Virus record (IMG/VR): IMGVR_UViG_3300032236_000421
Coordinates: 1-38,389 of that record
Length of the DNA: 38,389 bases
Reading direction: 5' to 3' (one strand)
DNA from: a virus
The notes under the pieces were generated by a model that was not told where the DNA came from, ran no database searches, and saw only the letters and a list, made by a program, of their open reading frames with translations. The position numbers and the translations under genes are program-made. Of the stretch, positions 38,145 through 38,389 are shown in pieces. How positions within the stretch are numbered: the first letter of the stretch is position 1; every line of letters starts with the position of its first letter.

Positions 38145-38389
38145 ATGGCAAATTACACCTACATCACGGCGTCTAAACAGATCAAAGTCGGCGCTGGCAA
38201 GCTAAAGGGCATCTTTGTAAGTTCTGCCTCCGGTACGCCTACGATTACCATTTATGACGTGCAAACAGGCACCGCCACCACAATGGTCGGCGTGTTTACA
38301 CCTGTTGGCGCAACGTATTACCCAATGGGCAATTATGACGGAAGCTTTTTTAACCAAGGGCTAAACGTGGTGCTTGGTGGTACGGTTGC
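38145..38389 (+). CDS. 88-aa virion-associated protein, 5' part (continues at base 1)
   Basis: ATG 38145 after AAGGCATATC opens a frame (MANYTYITASKQIKVGAGKL) that runs off the window and continues at bases 2-145 after removal of the 123-bp overlap. The full product is 88 residues, beta-rich with Gly/Thr repeats (TITIYDVQTGTATTMVGVFT). It resembles small structural proteins between portal and coat in environmental podoviruses; no specific family can be named. Confidence 0.75.
   Translation, partial: MANYTYITASKQIKVGAGKLKGIFVSSASGTPTITIYDVQTGTATTMVGVFTPVGATYYPMGNYDGSFFNQGLNVVLGGTV
38267..38389. repeat. Terminal direct repeat, right copy
   Basis: Identical to bases 1-123 with no mismatch. It closes the circle within the 88-aa gene. 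Confidence 0.95.

Noticed and set aside
1-38389. Temperate lifestyle genes
   Set aside because: No integrase, excisionase, CI/Cro-type repressor or attachment-site pair was recognised; the inverted repeat at 31.6 kb alone is not evidence for lysogeny.

Overview
The window is an essentially complete, circularly permuted genome of a short-tailed (podovirus-type) dsDNA bacteriophage. The first 123 bases recur exactly as the last 123 (38267-38389), and a small gene runs across that junction, so the non-redundant unit is 38,266 bp. A two-component spanin pair and a GH19 endolysin point to a Gram-negative host. Several small early genes resemble those of phages of Burkholderiales and other freshwater betaproteobacteria, but the host call is tentative. 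I see no integrase, excisionase, phage repressor, RNA polymerase, tRNA or CRISPR array, so a lytic phage using host RNA polymerase is most likely.

Layout. (1) A late, rightward block runs from 32.2 kb through the junction to 18.0 kb. It holds terminase small and large subunits, two tiny basic proteins, a GroES-like co-chaperonin, a P22-type portal, a DUF5856-like protein, an 88-aa protein, a fibre-like protein, scaffold, P22-type coat, a small structural protein, P22 gp4-like and gp10-like neck proteins, three fibre/tail genes, a fibre-assembly-like protein, three probable DNA-ejection proteins, a lysis cassette (holin-like proteins, Rz with Rz1 nested inside it) and the endolysin. (2) A leftward early operon (22.3 to 18.2 kb) encodes an HNH nuclease, a VRR-NUC nuclease, a SNF2-type helicase and eight small proteins. 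(3) A rightward replication operon (22.4 to 29.2 kb) encodes a DUF2800 Cas4-like nuclease, a candidate ssDNA-binding protein, a family A DNA polymerase with proofreading domain and a primase-helicase. (4) A second leftward early operon (31.55 to 29.25 kb) encodes a short DnaN-like sliding-clamp relative and small proteins, including two membrane micro-proteins of 20 and 23 residues.

Control regions. Operons 2 and 3 diverge from overlapping promoters at 22.32-22.35 kb. Operon 4 starts at a promoter built on a 9-bp inverted repeat (31.59-31.61 kb) that shares the string GTGTACAAT with the divergent promoter. The 600-bp gap at 31.55-32.15 kb carries a TA tract, six exact copies of a 15-bp palindromic repeat, two copies of a second palindrome and a perfect G-quadruplex motif. 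It is the best candidate for the replication origin and/or packaging and late-control region.

Most notable points: the six-copy palindromic iteron array; an HNH gene that sits between the complete end of the endolysin and a second, diverged copy of the endolysin C-terminus; four HNH-AP2 genes placed beside essential genes; a shared C-terminal module in two fibre genes; a phage GroES; and the miniature sliding-clamp relative.
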